Shown piece after piece: positions 8,811-17,496 of a stretch of 39,504 nucleotides of DNA. Numbering within the stretch: position 1 is the first letter of the stretch; every line of letters begins with the position of its first letter. The notes under the pieces were generated by a model. It was not told the DNA's origin, searched no databases, and worked only from the letters and a program-made list of their open reading frames with translations. A program made the position numbers and the translations under genes. Source of the stretch: Francisellaceae bacterium. Its GTDB lineage: Bacteria > Pseudomonadota > Gammaproteobacteria > UBA6186 > Azoamicaceae. The stretch covers positions 1 through 39,504 of the forward strand of contig JABJGS010000041.1 of the NCBI GenBank assembly GCA_018703155.1. The letters run 5' to 3'.

Positions 8811-10562
8811 ATGAAACAAAAAGAAGCACTAGCGATTTATATAAGATTGTTCAAAAATCTAAAGCCTTACAAATGGGCATTTGTTTTTTCAATATTAGGT
8901 CTAGTATTACTAGCTCTAACAGATGGAATTTTATATAACTCTCTAATACCTGATTTAATTAATGAAGGATTTATCAGTGCAAATCCAAACTTTTTAGTTA
9001 ATGCTCCTATTTTAATAATATCTTTATTTATGACCAGAGGTTTAGCTACCTTTATAGCCAGTTATTTTATGGCAAAGGTTGGTAGATCTGCCGTTCGTGA
9101 TTATAGAATTATTTTGCTTGAGAAAATGATGCTCTTGCCTAGTCATTATTTTGAAAATATTCCATCAGGAAATATCATTTCAAAAGTGAATTACGATACT
9201 GAACAGGTTGCTCAAGCATTGTCAGGAGCAATATCTGATGCGATACGAGGACTTTTTATTGCAATAGCAATGTTGTCAGTTATGTTTAGTAAAAGTGTTC
9301 AGATTACATTATCAATATTAATCGTTGTACCAATATTAGCTATATTTTTGAATTATGTTAGTCGACATTTGCGAAGATATAGTCTTAAAGTTCAAAAAAC
9401 TATGGGAGACGTAACTAAAGTTACAGGTGAGATTGTTGAAGGTTTTCAGGTTATAAGAGTTTTTTCAGGTCAGGAATATGAAAAGAGAAGAGTAAGGAGC
9501 GCGATGTTTGCAAACTTTACTCAAGAAATGAAAATGCATTTAGTCTCAGCTGGAAGTGCCCCTGTGATGCAGTTTATTGGCTCATGTGCCTTAGCTGCTC
9601 TAGTTTATATGGCAACAAGTAGTAAATTAAATATGAATGTCGGTGATTTCACTGGGATGTTCGGAGCTACTCTTAGCTTATTAAGACCAATTAAACAGAT
9701 AGCTTCAGTGAATAGTGTTATCCAAAGAGGCATAGCTGCAGCATCAAGTATATTTGAGTTTATTGATGAAAAAGAAGAAGTTAATGAAGGCACAGAGTCT
9801 TTCACTAGAGCTCGTGGTGAAATAAGCATAGAAAATTTATTTTTTAAGTATCCAGGAGCCAACCGAGATTGTTTGTCTAATATAAATGTGACTATTCATC
9901 CAGGGCAGACTGCTGCATTTGTTGGAGCCTCTGGCAGTGGCAAGTCATCTTTAGTAAAACTATTACTCCGTTTTTATGATCCTAATGATGGCAGTATTCG
10001 TATCGATGGCAAAGATATCAGAGATATAACACTGAAGTCTTTGCGTGAACAGCTTTCTTATGTATCACAAGATTTAGTATTGTTTAATGACTCAATAGCA
10101 AATAACATAGCTTATGGTGCTAAACGCAAAGTCTCCAAAGAAGAAATTTATGATGCTGCAGTTGCAGCAAATGTTATAGAGTTTGCAGAGTGCTTGCCCA
10201 AGGGGCTTGATACTTCTATTGGTGAAAATGGAACCTTTTTATCTGGTGGGCAGCGACAGCGTATAGCTATCGCAAGAGCAATTATTAAAGATGCACCAAT
10301 TATTCTATTGGATGAAGCAACATCAGCTTTAGATACAGAATCAGAAAAAGTTATAAAATTAGTATTGGATAATCTACCAAACAATATCACTAAAATAGTT
10401 GTTGCACATCGATTATCTACCATAAAGAATGCTGACAAGATATTTGTAGTGTATTCTGGCGGTATAGTTGAAAGTGGAACTCATAATGAACTTTTAGCGA
10501 AAAAGGGACACTATGCTAGACTAATTTATTCACAAGAAGAATTAGAACATGCGGAATTATAG
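8811..10562 (+). CDS. msbA: MsbA, lipid A/LPS core flippase
   Basis: 583 residues, the expected size for this half-transporter, which acts as a homodimer. An N-terminal six-helix membrane domain (to about 315) is followed by an ABC domain with Walker A GASGSGKSS at about 373, Q-loop YVSQDLVLF, signature LSGGQRQRIAIARA, Walker B IILLDEATSALD and H-loop VAHRLST. It flips lipid A-core from the inner to the outer face of the inner membrane. It lies 11 bp after comEC and overlaps lpxK by 14 bp, so flipping and lipid A phosphorylation are translationally linked, as in many gammaproteobacteria. Confidence 0.96.
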   Translation: MKQKEALAIYIRLFKNLKPYKWAFVFSILGLVLLALTDGILYNSLIPDLINEGFISANPNFLVNAPILIISLFMTRGLATFIASYFMAKVGRSAVRDYRIILLEKMMLLPSHYFENIPSGNIISKVNYDTEQVAQALSGAISDAIRGLFIAIAMLSVMFSKSVQITLSILIVVPILAIFLNYVSRHLRRYSLKVQKTMGDVTKVTGEIVEGFQVIRVFSGQEYEKRRVRSAMFANFTQEMKMHLVSAGSAPVMQFIGSCALAALVYMATSSKLNMNVGDFTGMFGATLSLLRPIKQIASVNSVIQRGIAAASSIFEFIDEKEEVNEGTESFTRARGEISIENLFFKYPGANRDCLSNINVTIHPGQTAAFVGASGSGKSSLVKLLLRFYDPNDGSIRIDGKDIRDITLKSLREQLSYVSQDLVLFNDSIANNIAYGAKRKVSKEEIYDAAVAANVIEFAECLPKGLDTSIGENGTFLSGGQRQRIAIARAIIKDAPIILLDEATSALDTESEKVIKLVLDNLPNNITKIVVAHRLSTIKNADKIFVVYSGGIVESGTHNELLAKKGHYARLIYSQEELEHAEL

Positions 10563-11598
10563 AGGTGCTTTAGAGCATTTAATAACAAGCTATTGGTATT
10601 TTGACAGCTATACATCCTTGCTTTTCTCACCATTGTCAATCCTCGCATTATTAGTTGTAAAAATTAGAAGATTTATATTAATTAGTTTTTTTCAGCGAAA
10701 AGAAGTGCGCCCTGTAGTGATCGTTGTTGGCAACATAACTGTTGGTGGCACAGGCAAGACACCATTAGTAATGTATATCGCGAATTTATTTAGTAATAGA
10801 GGGTTCAAGGTTGCCATAGCACTCAGAGGATACGGAAGTGTTAAGCCTATAAAAACAGAATGGATATCAGACTCAGATTCTGATGATGCGTACCTATCTG
10901 ACGAAGCAAAATTATTTATTAATAATGGGTTTATTGTTGGTATTGGCAAGAATAGACCTGCCGTTATTGAAAAAATAGAAGATAAGCATGCTCCCGATAT
11001 AATTATTTGTGATGATGGTATGCAGCATTACCAGTTGCATCGCAATCTAGAGATTTGTGTTGTAGATGGTATGCGAGGGTTTGGAAACAATCAAATAATA
11101 CCATTTGGACCACTTAGAGAAAGTACTGCAAGATTAAAAAGTGTGGATATGATTATTAGTAAGGATAAGCGTTTTGATTCTGCATACTTAATGAAATATA
11201 AAGTTTCACGTATTTACTCTATAAAGTATCCAGATTATGACATGCTTATCTATCCGCTACAAAATAGCAAAGTTCATGCTGTTACCGGGATAGGCAATCC
11301 TGGGCAATTTTTTTCAATGTTGCGTTCTTTAGATATAAAAATAATTGAGCATGTTTTTCCCGATCATTACAATTTCAGTGAAAATGATTTGATGTTTGAT
11401 GATGGACTTCCTATTGTTATGACAGAGAAAGATGCAGTAAAGTGCATTGATTTTGGTTTGGACAACTGTTATGTATTATCAATTATGTTAGAAATAGATG
11501 AGAAATTCAGCCTGGATCTACTAAATAAATTAGAGGTAATATTAGATGATAAACAGAAAATTACTAGAAATATTAGTGTGCCCAATTTGCAAGGGTAA
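10549..11598 (+). CDS. lpxK: LpxK, tetraacyldisaccharide 4'-kinase
   Basis: 349 residues. It phosphorylates the 4' position of the lipid A precursor at the inner membrane. The P-loop reads [12 protein letters not shown] at about residues 63-74, followed by RGYG, the region SDEAKLF, and [15 protein letters not shown], all characteristic of LpxK. A hydrophobic N-terminal segment (about 25-45) is the usual membrane anchor. Its start lies inside msbA, and its last 53 bp overlap the Trm112-family gene in another frame, an unusually long overlap. Confidence 0.95.
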   Translation: MRNYRGALEHLITSYWYFDSYTSLLFSPLSILALLVVKIRRFILISFFQRKEVRPVVIVVGNITVGGTGKTPLVMYIANLFSNRGFKVAIALRGYGSVKPIKTEWISDSDSDDAYLSDEAKLFINNGFIVGIGKNRPAVIEKIEDKHAPDIIICDDGMQHYQLHRNLEICVVDGMRGFGNNQIIPFGPLRESTARLKSVDMIISKDKRFDSAYLMKYKVSRIYSIKYPDYDMLIYPLQNSKVHAVTGIGNPGQFFSMLRSLDIKIIEHVFPDHYNFSENDLMFDDGLPIVMTEKDAVKCIDFGLDNCYVLSIMLEIDEKFSLDLLNKLEVILDDKQKITRNISVPNLQG

Positions 11599-11728
11599 AT
11601 TACATTACAAAGAAGTTGAAAAAGAATTGATTTGTAAAAATGATCGCTTAGCTTATCCTATTAGGAATGACATTCCAGTTATGCTTGAGAGTGAGGCTCG
11701 TGAGATTGAATTAGATGAGCAATTATAG
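11546..11728 (+). CDS. Trm112/YcaR-family small zinc-binding protein
   Basis: 60 residues, standard for the family. The start [14 protein letters not shown] and the later [18 protein letters not shown] match the Trm112/YcaR consensus closely, including the CPxC pair and the following Cys. In bacteria the gene sits between lpxK and kdsB, exactly as here. Its role there is not firmly established; eukaryotic and archaeal relatives activate methyltransferases. The start lies 53 bp inside lpxK, so translation is probably coupled to it, and the stop is two bases before kdsB. Confidence 0.93.
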   Translation: MINRKLLEILVCPICKGKLHYKEVEKELICKNDRLAYPIRNDIPVMLESEAREIELDEQL

Positions 11729-11730
11729 TT

Positions 11731-12456
11731 ATGAGTTTTAAAATAGTAATACCAGCAAGATTGCACTCTACTAGGTTGCCAGAGAAGATCATAAAGCTAA
11801 TCGGAGAGAAAACTGTGCTGTGGTATACATGGCAGCAGGCAGTTAAGTCACATGCTGATGAAGTTGTTATTGCAACAGATAATCAGAAAATATATGATAT
11901 TTGTCATGATTTTGGGGCAAAGGTTGTAATGACTAGTGTTGATCATCCTACTGGCACCGATAGGATTTATGAAGCATGCAAAAAATTTGGTTGGAGTAAC
12001 GAACAGATAATTGTTAATGTTCAAGGCGATGAACCTTTGATACCTGTTGATTATATCAATATGCTCGCCGAATTATTAATTGAAAACAAAGATGCAGATG
12101 TGGCAACTTTAGCTCATAGCATTAGCAATCAAAAAGATAAGCAAGATCCAAATTTAGTAAAGGTTGTATTTGATAAGTGGCATAATGCAATATATTTTTC
12201 ACGATGCCAAATTCCCTATAATGGTAAAGAATTTTTTGGTCATATTGGAATATATGCATATCGAGTAAATGCAATAAAGGGTTTTGTTGAAAATTCTACA
12301 GGAGTGCTTGAAGCGAGTGAAAGCCTAGAGCAGCTTAGATTTTTAGAAAATGGTTATTCTATCAAGATTGGCATGGTGCAAGGACGTGCTCCAATAGGTG
12401 TAAACACTGAGTATGATTATATTAAAGTAAAGGAAATTTTGGAGGAAGGGATTTAG
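11731..12456 (+). CDS. kdsB: KdsB, CMP-Kdo synthetase
   Basis: 241 residues. It activates Kdo with CTP for the LPS inner core (3-deoxy-manno-octulosonate cytidylyltransferase). The nucleotide-binding start IPARLHSTRLPEKI, then VIATDN, PTGTDRIYEA, IIVNVQGDEPLI, the HIGIYAYR segment and the C-terminal PIGVNTEYD are all family signatures. It lies two bases after the Trm112 gene and two bases before the phosphatase gene, inside the lipid A/core operon. Confidence 0.96.
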   Translation: MSFKIVIPARLHSTRLPEKIIKLIGEKTVLWYTWQQAVKSHADEVVIATDNQKIYDICHDFGAKVVMTSVDHPTGTDRIYEACKKFGWSNEQIIVNVQGDEPLIPVDYINMLAELLIENKDADVATLAHSISNQKDKQDPNLVKVVFDKWHNAIYFSRCQIPYNGKEFFGHIGIYAYRVNAIKGFVENSTGVLEASESLEQLRFLENGYSIKIGMVQGRAPIGVNTEYDYIKVKEILEEGI

Positions 12457-12458
12457 TA

Positions 12459-12932
12459 ATGCCAAATAGTTTATGTAAGATACTTTTTGTTTGTTCGGGT
12501 AATATATGTCGTTCACCTACAGCTGAGGGTGTGTTTGAACACTTAATTGTTGAAGGGGGAATAGATGATAAGTTTATGATTGATTCAGCAGGAACCCATG
12601 GATATCATTCAGGAGGTAGTCCTGATCCTAGATCTACATCAACAGCATTAGAACATGGAATTGATCTTTCATCACAAAAATCTAGAAAAGTACATGAAGT
12701 TGATTTTGAAATTTTTGATTACATTGTTGCTATGGATAGGAGTAACTATGTTAATTTATTAGATATCTGTCCAAAAGAATACCAATACAAAGTAACTATG
12801 TTGTTAGAGCATCTAAAAGATAGTGAGCTAATTGAGGTGCCAGATCCTTATCATTTTAGCGAAAATGGCTTTGAAGATGTATTTAACATAGTATATTCAG
12901 GGTGTGTTGGCTTACTCGGAAAAGTTAAATAA
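12459..12932 (+). CDS. Low-molecular-weight protein-tyrosine phosphatase
   Basis: 157 residues, the family's normal size. The P-loop is FVCSGNICRSP near the N-terminus, with the nucleophilic Cys and the Arg five residues later (CX5R). The general-acid loop VPDPYH is present towards the C-terminus. Such enzymes dephosphorylate phosphotyrosine proteins; in capsule loci (Wzb type) they counteract tyrosine kinases, but no kinase gene is visible here. The gene starts two bases after kdsB and is probably the last gene of that transcript. About 96 bp separate it from the next gene. Confidence 0.92.
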   Translation: MPNSLCKILFVCSGNICRSPTAEGVFEHLIVEGGIDDKFMIDSAGTHGYHSGGSPDPRSTSTALEHGIDLSSQKSRKVHEVDFEIFDYIVAMDRSNYVNLLDICPKEYQYKVTMLLEHLKDSELIEVPDPYHFSENGFEDVFNIVYSGCVGLLGKVK

Positions 12933-13028
12933 AACGCATTCGACTGTGTTTTTTCCGGTAAAATTGGAAATTTATCCTTAAATTATCTATGTTCAAATAT
13001 ATAAGAGCATCGCAAGAGGTAATTAAGG

Positions 13029-14885
13029 ATGACAACTAGTGCAATAGAAACCTTTGAACTTTCCCAAAAATTATTTTCCAATTTATTTCAAAAAATTAAA
13101 ACTTCAATTATAGGTTCTGATTTCTCACACAAAAATGAAGTGATTATTATAGGTGTATCTGAAGGGCATACATCTTTAATTTTACAGTTATTTTTAGCAA
13201 AAATTGCGTTAGCATTGGATTATGAATTATTACTACCATATGATTTTGAAAAATTACTTAAAATGGAAACAGATGTAAAAAGAGGGGTTATTAATAGTCC
13301 GCAACATCAATTAGTGAAAATTCTATTAGATTGTAATATAAAATATAAACCTGCTTTTTTAATACCTAATGATGACAAGCCACTAACTGTATCAAGAACT
13401 ATGAAAGATAGTGAATTTGCTGTGGCTGCAGCTAAACAGTCGCGATATATAGATGAACAAAATATTACAACAGAGAAAATATGCAACGGAGAGCTGCTGA
13501 ATAGAAGGAATGTATTATGTATAGTACCTGAAACTCATATGCTTGGGGTTAAAAGAAGGTTGCAAGGTCATGCGATAATAAGAGAATTATATCTAGATTC
13601 TAAAGTTGAGGAATTAGTAGAGGAAGTACGGGGTGGTTCTAGTATAACAGGTCTTGACATTAGTGCTGTTGAGGGTGATGCAAGCCCTTCTGGTGGAGCA
13701 GGTTTAAGTCGTAGTGAAGCGACATCATTAGTTGATGGTACAGATAATACATCTAGATTTTTAGAATCTGGGTTAATGACATCATCTTTAAATGATAAGT
13801 TAATAAGATTAGAAGACTGTTGTATAGCGATTGCTAGACGCCATGGTCCAGGAGGTGCTGTAGTAAAGCTAGGAAAAAATAGTATACAACAAGTAAAAGA
13901 ACACTGGTTTATTGCTGCAGAAATGGCTTATAAGCGGAGATATCCACATACTTTACCAGAATCAGTGCTAGATCATAATGCATATCATGAACTGGGTAAC
14001 AGTAAAGCATGTGAGCTTGATTCAATTTATTATAATTTATGTTTACCTGGTTCAAGTTGTTCTGTGCAAATTTCCAACAAATTAGATCCATTCTTGACAA
14101 TAGTTGTTAGTGATGATGAGCGTGATAACAAAATGTTTCAAATTACTATTCATGCTACAGCTTTAGCAGACATAGAGTTAAGTTCGATAAATACATTTGT
14201 TAGTAATTGTGAAGCTAATGCAGTTTCAATGGCTATAGTAGATTTTTCAACTATAAAAGAATTAAATAGTGAATTGATTGAAAATATAGAGAGTGTTAGA
14301 AGGGCATTACGTGAATCTAATGTAAATACATTTTGCATTTCTGGTGCGGGAAGATTTAAGTCAAAAATAGGGATGAAGCTTGAAAGTTTTGCTAAAACAC
14401 CAAATTTAGGTATGGGGTTAGAGCAATTAGCTGTTTGGGTTATTAACGCACCCTTAAATAATATACATCCTGTATATCAAATTAAACCAATAGATTTTCT
14501 GTTTTGTTTGGAGGGAATATCATCATCGATAATTAATGTTATTATTGCTAAGGAATGTGTTAAAGCAAGGTTGAAAGATCTATATGATAGTTGTCATAGA
14601 GATAGGTTTCATTATCATCAGGCGTATTCGTTAAGAATAAAAGATGCAATAGTTACTAATAGCTGCATGAAAGGAGCTCAAAATTATGCCTTTAGTTTGC
14701 TTGGAATTAATGTTCAAGTGTTAAGTAATTCATCAGAGGTGGCTCGCCCAGAAGGAATGACATCTTCATACCTTCGAGGTTATGAAAAATCTATAGAAGA
14801 AGAGAGCAAAGCTGGGCGGTTACAAATCACAGGTTATAAGCATTTATGTAGGACAAATAGACCTAGGCAAAAGCTACTTTGCTAA
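13029..14885 (+). CDS. Large protein of unknown function
   Basis: 618 residues; I do not recognise a family. AGAGG then AAGG lie just upstream of the ATG, so the start is plausible. The N-terminal 95 residues look alpha/beta (IIIGVSEGHTSLILQLFLAKIAL). Residues about 195-250 are low in hydrophobics and rich in Gly, Ser, Asp and Thr, probably a flexible linker. The middle contains CCIAIARRHGPGGAVVKLG. The C-terminal half has VSMAIVDFSTIKEL and FCISGAGRFKSK, and the protein ends in a basic tail with Cys as its last residue. There is no signal peptide, and at most one weak hydrophobic segment, so a soluble protein is likely. The last 23 bp overlap the convergent coiled-coil gene. It stands alone between the lipid A operon and leuB, and could be an effector or a lineage-specific enzyme. 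Confidence 0.75.
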   Translation: MTTSAIETFELSQKLFSNLFQKIKTSIIGSDFSHKNEVIIIGVSEGHTSLILQLFLAKIALALDYELLLPYDFEKLLKMETDVKRGVINSPQHQLVKILLDCNIKYKPAFLIPNDDKPLTVSRTMKDSEFAVAAAKQSRYIDEQNITTEKICNGELLNRRNVLCIVPETHMLGVKRRLQGHAIIRELYLDSKVEELVEEVRGGSSITGLDISAVEGDASPSGGAGLSRSEATSLVDGTDNTSRFLESGLMTSSLNDKLIRLEDCCIAIARRHGPGGAVVKLGKNSIQQVKEHWFIAAEMAYKRRYPHTLPESVLDHNAYHELGNSKACELDSIYYNLCLPGSSCSVQISNKLDPFLTIVVSDDERDNKMFQITIHATALADIELSSINTFVSNCEANAVSMAIVDFSTIKELNSELIENIESVRRALRESNVNTFCISGAGRFKSKIGMKLESFAKTPNLGMGLEQLAVWVINAPLNNIHPVYQIKPIDFLFCLEGISSSIINVIIAKECVKARLKDLYDSCHRDRFHYHQAYSLRIKDAIVTNSCMKGAQNYAFSLLGINVQVLSNSSEVARPEGMTSSYLRGYEKSIEEESKAGRLQITGYKHLCRTNRPRQKLLC

Positions 14886-15246
14886 TAGTATTATTGGAAC
14901 TAAAAAAATCATTCTTAGTCTCCTTTAGTAATCCGATTAAATGTTCAAGATCTGACTCTAGATTAGAGCAATGTGACTGCTCCAGCTCAAGAGCTGCATT
15001 AATATCATTTAGCTCATCCTCAAGGAGAGATATTTGCATTTGCTGCTTTTCAATTTTAAGAGATAGCTTGGAAAGAGATTGTTTAGACATTTTTATATTC
15101 TCAAAGTGGTTGGTTGTTACATTATAATGCCAGCAATCTATTTCTTCCGGTAGGGATAAAGATCCTAATACTACGTCAGACAATTGCCATAAGTTTGTAA
15201 GCATATTAATAAGGTCAAAGCCTTGATAGTAAACACTTACAGCCAT
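14863..15246 (-). CDS. Small coiled-coil protein, unknown function
   Basis: 127 residues. The first 50 residues are mixed, with several aromatics (VYYQGFDLINMLTNLWQL). Residues about 53-113 carry a clear heptad pattern of Leu and Ile with many Lys, Glu and Gln, predicting a coiled coil. No signal peptide or membrane segment is seen. The gene is convergent with the 618-residue gene and divergent from leuB, with only 42 bp between start codons. A competing 82-residue frame on the plus strand at 14879-15127 has poor composition (rich in Ser and Arg) and looks like a shadow. The minus-strand gene is more convincing, but it is supported only by composition. Confidence 0.6.
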   Translation of the reverse strand: MAVSVYYQGFDLINMLTNLWQLSDVVLGSLSLPEEIDCWHYNVTTNHFENIKMSKQSLSKLSLKIEKQQMQISLLEDELNDINAALELEQSHCSNLESDLEHLIGLLKETKNDFFSSNNTISKVAFA

Positions 15247-15288
15247 ACTATGTTAATATGATTGACACGCTGTCTAGGAAAGTTAGTT

Positions 15289-16398
15289 ATGCTTAAAACA
15301 ATTAATTTGCTTGTTTTGCCCGGGGATGGAGTTGGTCCTGAGGTTGTAAGTGAAGCTCTAAAATTACTCGATATTATCTCTAGTAATACCTCATATAGAT
15401 TCAATTTATTGCATTCAGATATTGGAGGGTGCTGCATAGACAAGATCGGTGTGCCAATAATGCCAGATATTAAGAAACTACTGAGTGGAGTTGATGCCGT
15501 ATTATTAGGTGCTGTTGGAGGTCTTAAGTGGGATAAGGTGGATAAGGAAATTCGCCCTGAAAAAGGATTGTTACAACTGCGAGAGTCTTTATGTGCTTTT
15601 GCCAACTATAGACCAGCTATTTTAAATGCATCTTTAGCTCATGCATCTAGTTTAAAAGAATACTTAGTTAAAGATTTAGATATTTTGATTATAAGAGAAT
15701 TAGTTTCAGGCATTTATTTTGGTGAGCCAAGAGGTATAGAAATAAATGAACATGGTATAAAAAGAGCTTTTAATACTATGGCATATAATGAAACTGAGAT
15801 TGCGCGCATCGGTCACTTGGCCTTTAAGGCTGCTAGGTTGCGTGGAAATAAGTTATGTTCAGTAGATAAAGCTAATGTCCTTGAAGTGTCAATGTTGTGG
15901 CGGGAAATAATAGATGAAATATCTGTAAATTATCCTGATGTTGAACTAGAACATATGTATGTTGATAATGCAGCGATGCAGTTAGTTAAAAACCCCAAAA
16001 AATTTGATGTTATAGTTACTGGAAATTTATTTGGTGATATATTGTCTGATTGTGCTGCAATGTTAACTGGATCTATTGGTATGTTGCCTTCTGCATCACT
16101 AAATGAAGAAGGTGTTGGTATTTATGAACCCGTACATGGCTCTGCTCCAGATATAGCTGGTAAGGGAGTTGCAAATCCTATGGCAATGATATTATCTATA
16201 GCCATGATGTTTGAGTTTTCTCTTAATGATAATGTGTTGAGCAGATTAATAAAGCTGTCAGTTGCAAAAGTATTAGAGCAGGGCTATCGAACAGCGGATT
16301 TGTGTGAGTTAAATTACGAGAAAAAAGTTAGCACTGTTGAAATGGGAAATTTAGTCGCTAATGCCGTTCAAGATGAATTGGTAGATAGTAAATATTAA
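15289..16398 (+). CDS. leuB: LeuB, 3-isopropylmalate dehydrogenase
   Basis: 369 residues from the ATG at 15289, preceded by AGGAAAG at a normal distance. An in-frame start nine codons upstream lacks such a site, and the family begins near NLLVLPGDGVGPEVV. It oxidises 3-isopropylmalate in leucine synthesis with NAD. Substrate and metal residues are conserved: LRESLCAFANYRP, RELVSGIYFGEPRG, the Lys in DKANVLEVS, and the Asp residues of YVDNAAM and LFGDILSDCAAM. The C-terminal GSAPDIAGKGVANP is also standard. leuC and leuD, which often precede it, are not upstream here, so a complete leucine pathway cannot be assumed. Confidence 0.95.
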   Translation: MLKTINLLVLPGDGVGPEVVSEALKLLDIISSNTSYRFNLLHSDIGGCCIDKIGVPIMPDIKKLLSGVDAVLLGAVGGLKWDKVDKEIRPEKGLLQLRESLCAFANYRPAILNASLAHASSLKEYLVKDLDILIIRELVSGIYFGEPRGIEINEHGIKRAFNTMAYNETEIARIGHLAFKAARLRGNKLCSVDKANVLEVSMLWREIIDEISVNYPDVELEHMYVDNAAMQLVKNPKKFDVIVTGNLFGDILSDCAAMLTGSIGMLPSASLNEEGVGIYEPVHGSAPDIAGKGVANPMAMILSIAMMFEFSLNDNVLSRLIKLSVAKVLEQGYRTADLCELNYEKKVSTVEMGNLVANAVQDELVDSKY

Positions 16399-16408
16399 GG
16401 TAGAAATA

Positions 16409-17422
16409 ATGAAGAAATTTAATGTTGCGGTTATTGGTGCTACAGGTGCTGTCGGTGAGTCAATTTTTGAAATTTTAGAACAACGTGATTTCCCAATTGA
16501 AAATTTATATCCGTTAGCTAGTAGTCGTTCTATTGATAAAACTATCATGTACAAACAGCACAATTTTCAAGTTGAGGATATTGCTAACTTCGATTTTGCT
16601 CTTGCTGATATAGCATTATTTTCTGCAGGCTCAGAAGTTTCAGCTAAATATGCCCCAATTGCTAGCTCTAAAGGTTGTGTTGTTATAGACAATACGTCTT
16701 GCTTTAGGTATGAAGATGACATTCCTTTGGTTGTTCCTGAGGTGAATCCTGAAGATATTGAAGGTTATAGCTCAAGAAATATAATAGCTAATCCAAATTG
16801 CTCAACAATTCAAATGTTAGTAGCTTTGGCTCCATTGCATCGGAAATGGAAACTTAAAGAAATAGTTGTATCAACTTACCAGTCTGTATCTGGAGCTGGG
16901 AAAAGCGCTGTTTCACAGTTGGTATCTCAGACACACAAGCTATTAAGTGGTAGCCCTGTTGATGCGGATGATTTTCCACGACAAATAGCTTTTAATGTGA
17001 TCCCACAAATAGATGTATGGCAAGATAATGGGTATAGTAAAGAAGAAATGAAAATGGTTTGGGAGACGAGGAAAATTCTTAAAGATAATAACGTTATCGT
17101 AAACCCAACAACAGTACGAGTGCCAACGTGTTATGGTCATGCTGAGTCCATACATATTAAATTTGCAGTTAACGTAAATGTAAATAACATAGTAGATGAA
17201 TTAAAAGCAGCACAAGGTTTAGAAGTATTTGATGAACAGGAAGATTACCCAACACCTTTTGAACATGGTTCTGGAACAGATCTCGTTGCTGTGGGGAGAA
17301 TTAGACAAGCTATAGATTTGAATGATGGTATAAACATGTGGGTAGTAGCTGACAATGTTAGGAAGGGAGCTGCTCTGAATTCTGTACAAATTGCTGAAAT
17401 ATTGGCAAATAAATATTTGTAG
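16409..17422 (+). CDS. asd: Aspartate-semialdehyde dehydrogenase
   Basis: 337 residues. It reduces aspartyl phosphate to the semialdehyde, the branch point to lysine and diaminopimelate, methionine and threonine. The NADP-binding start VAVIGATGAVGESIFEIL, the active-site ANPNCSTIQMLVAL with the catalytic Cys, the segment YQSVSGAGKSAV, and RVPTCYGHAESIHI with the catalytic His are present. The start follows leuB by 10 bp with AAGGTAGAA upstream, so they are co-transcribed. Since diaminopimelate is needed for peptidoglycan, it is likely essential. Confidence 0.96.
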   Translation: MKKFNVAVIGATGAVGESIFEILEQRDFPIENLYPLASSRSIDKTIMYKQHNFQVEDIANFDFALADIALFSAGSEVSAKYAPIASSKGCVVIDNTSCFRYEDDIPLVVPEVNPEDIEGYSSRNIIANPNCSTIQMLVALAPLHRKWKLKEIVVSTYQSVSGAGKSAVSQLVSQTHKLLSGSPVDADDFPRQIAFNVIPQIDVWQDNGYSKEEMKMVWETRKILKDNNVIVNPTTVRVPTCYGHAESIHIKFAVNVNVNNIVDELKAAQGLEVFDEQEDYPTPFEHGSGTDLVAVGRIRQAIDLNDGINMWVVADNVRKGAALNSVQIAEILANKYL

Positions 17423-17446
17423 TACAACTAGAACTATAAGTTAAGC

Positions 17447-17452
17447 TATAAT
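17447..17452 (+). promoter_or_regulatory. Possible -10 element for fimV
   Basis: A perfect TATAAT lies 44 bases before the GTG start of fimV, which would give a leader of roughly 35-40 nt. No good -35 hexamer sits at 16-18 bp spacing, so this is only a candidate; fimV may instead be read through from asd. Confidence 0.3.
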
Positions 17453-17496
17453 AGCCTATAGCCATGGAAGTTTTTGCGCGATGCAAGGAGATATGC

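Noticed and set aside
14879-15127. 82-codon plus-strand frame opposite the coiled-coil gene
   Set aside because: Ser/Arg/Cys-rich composition typical of an antisense shadow; the minus-strand frame is longer and has a proper heptad pattern.
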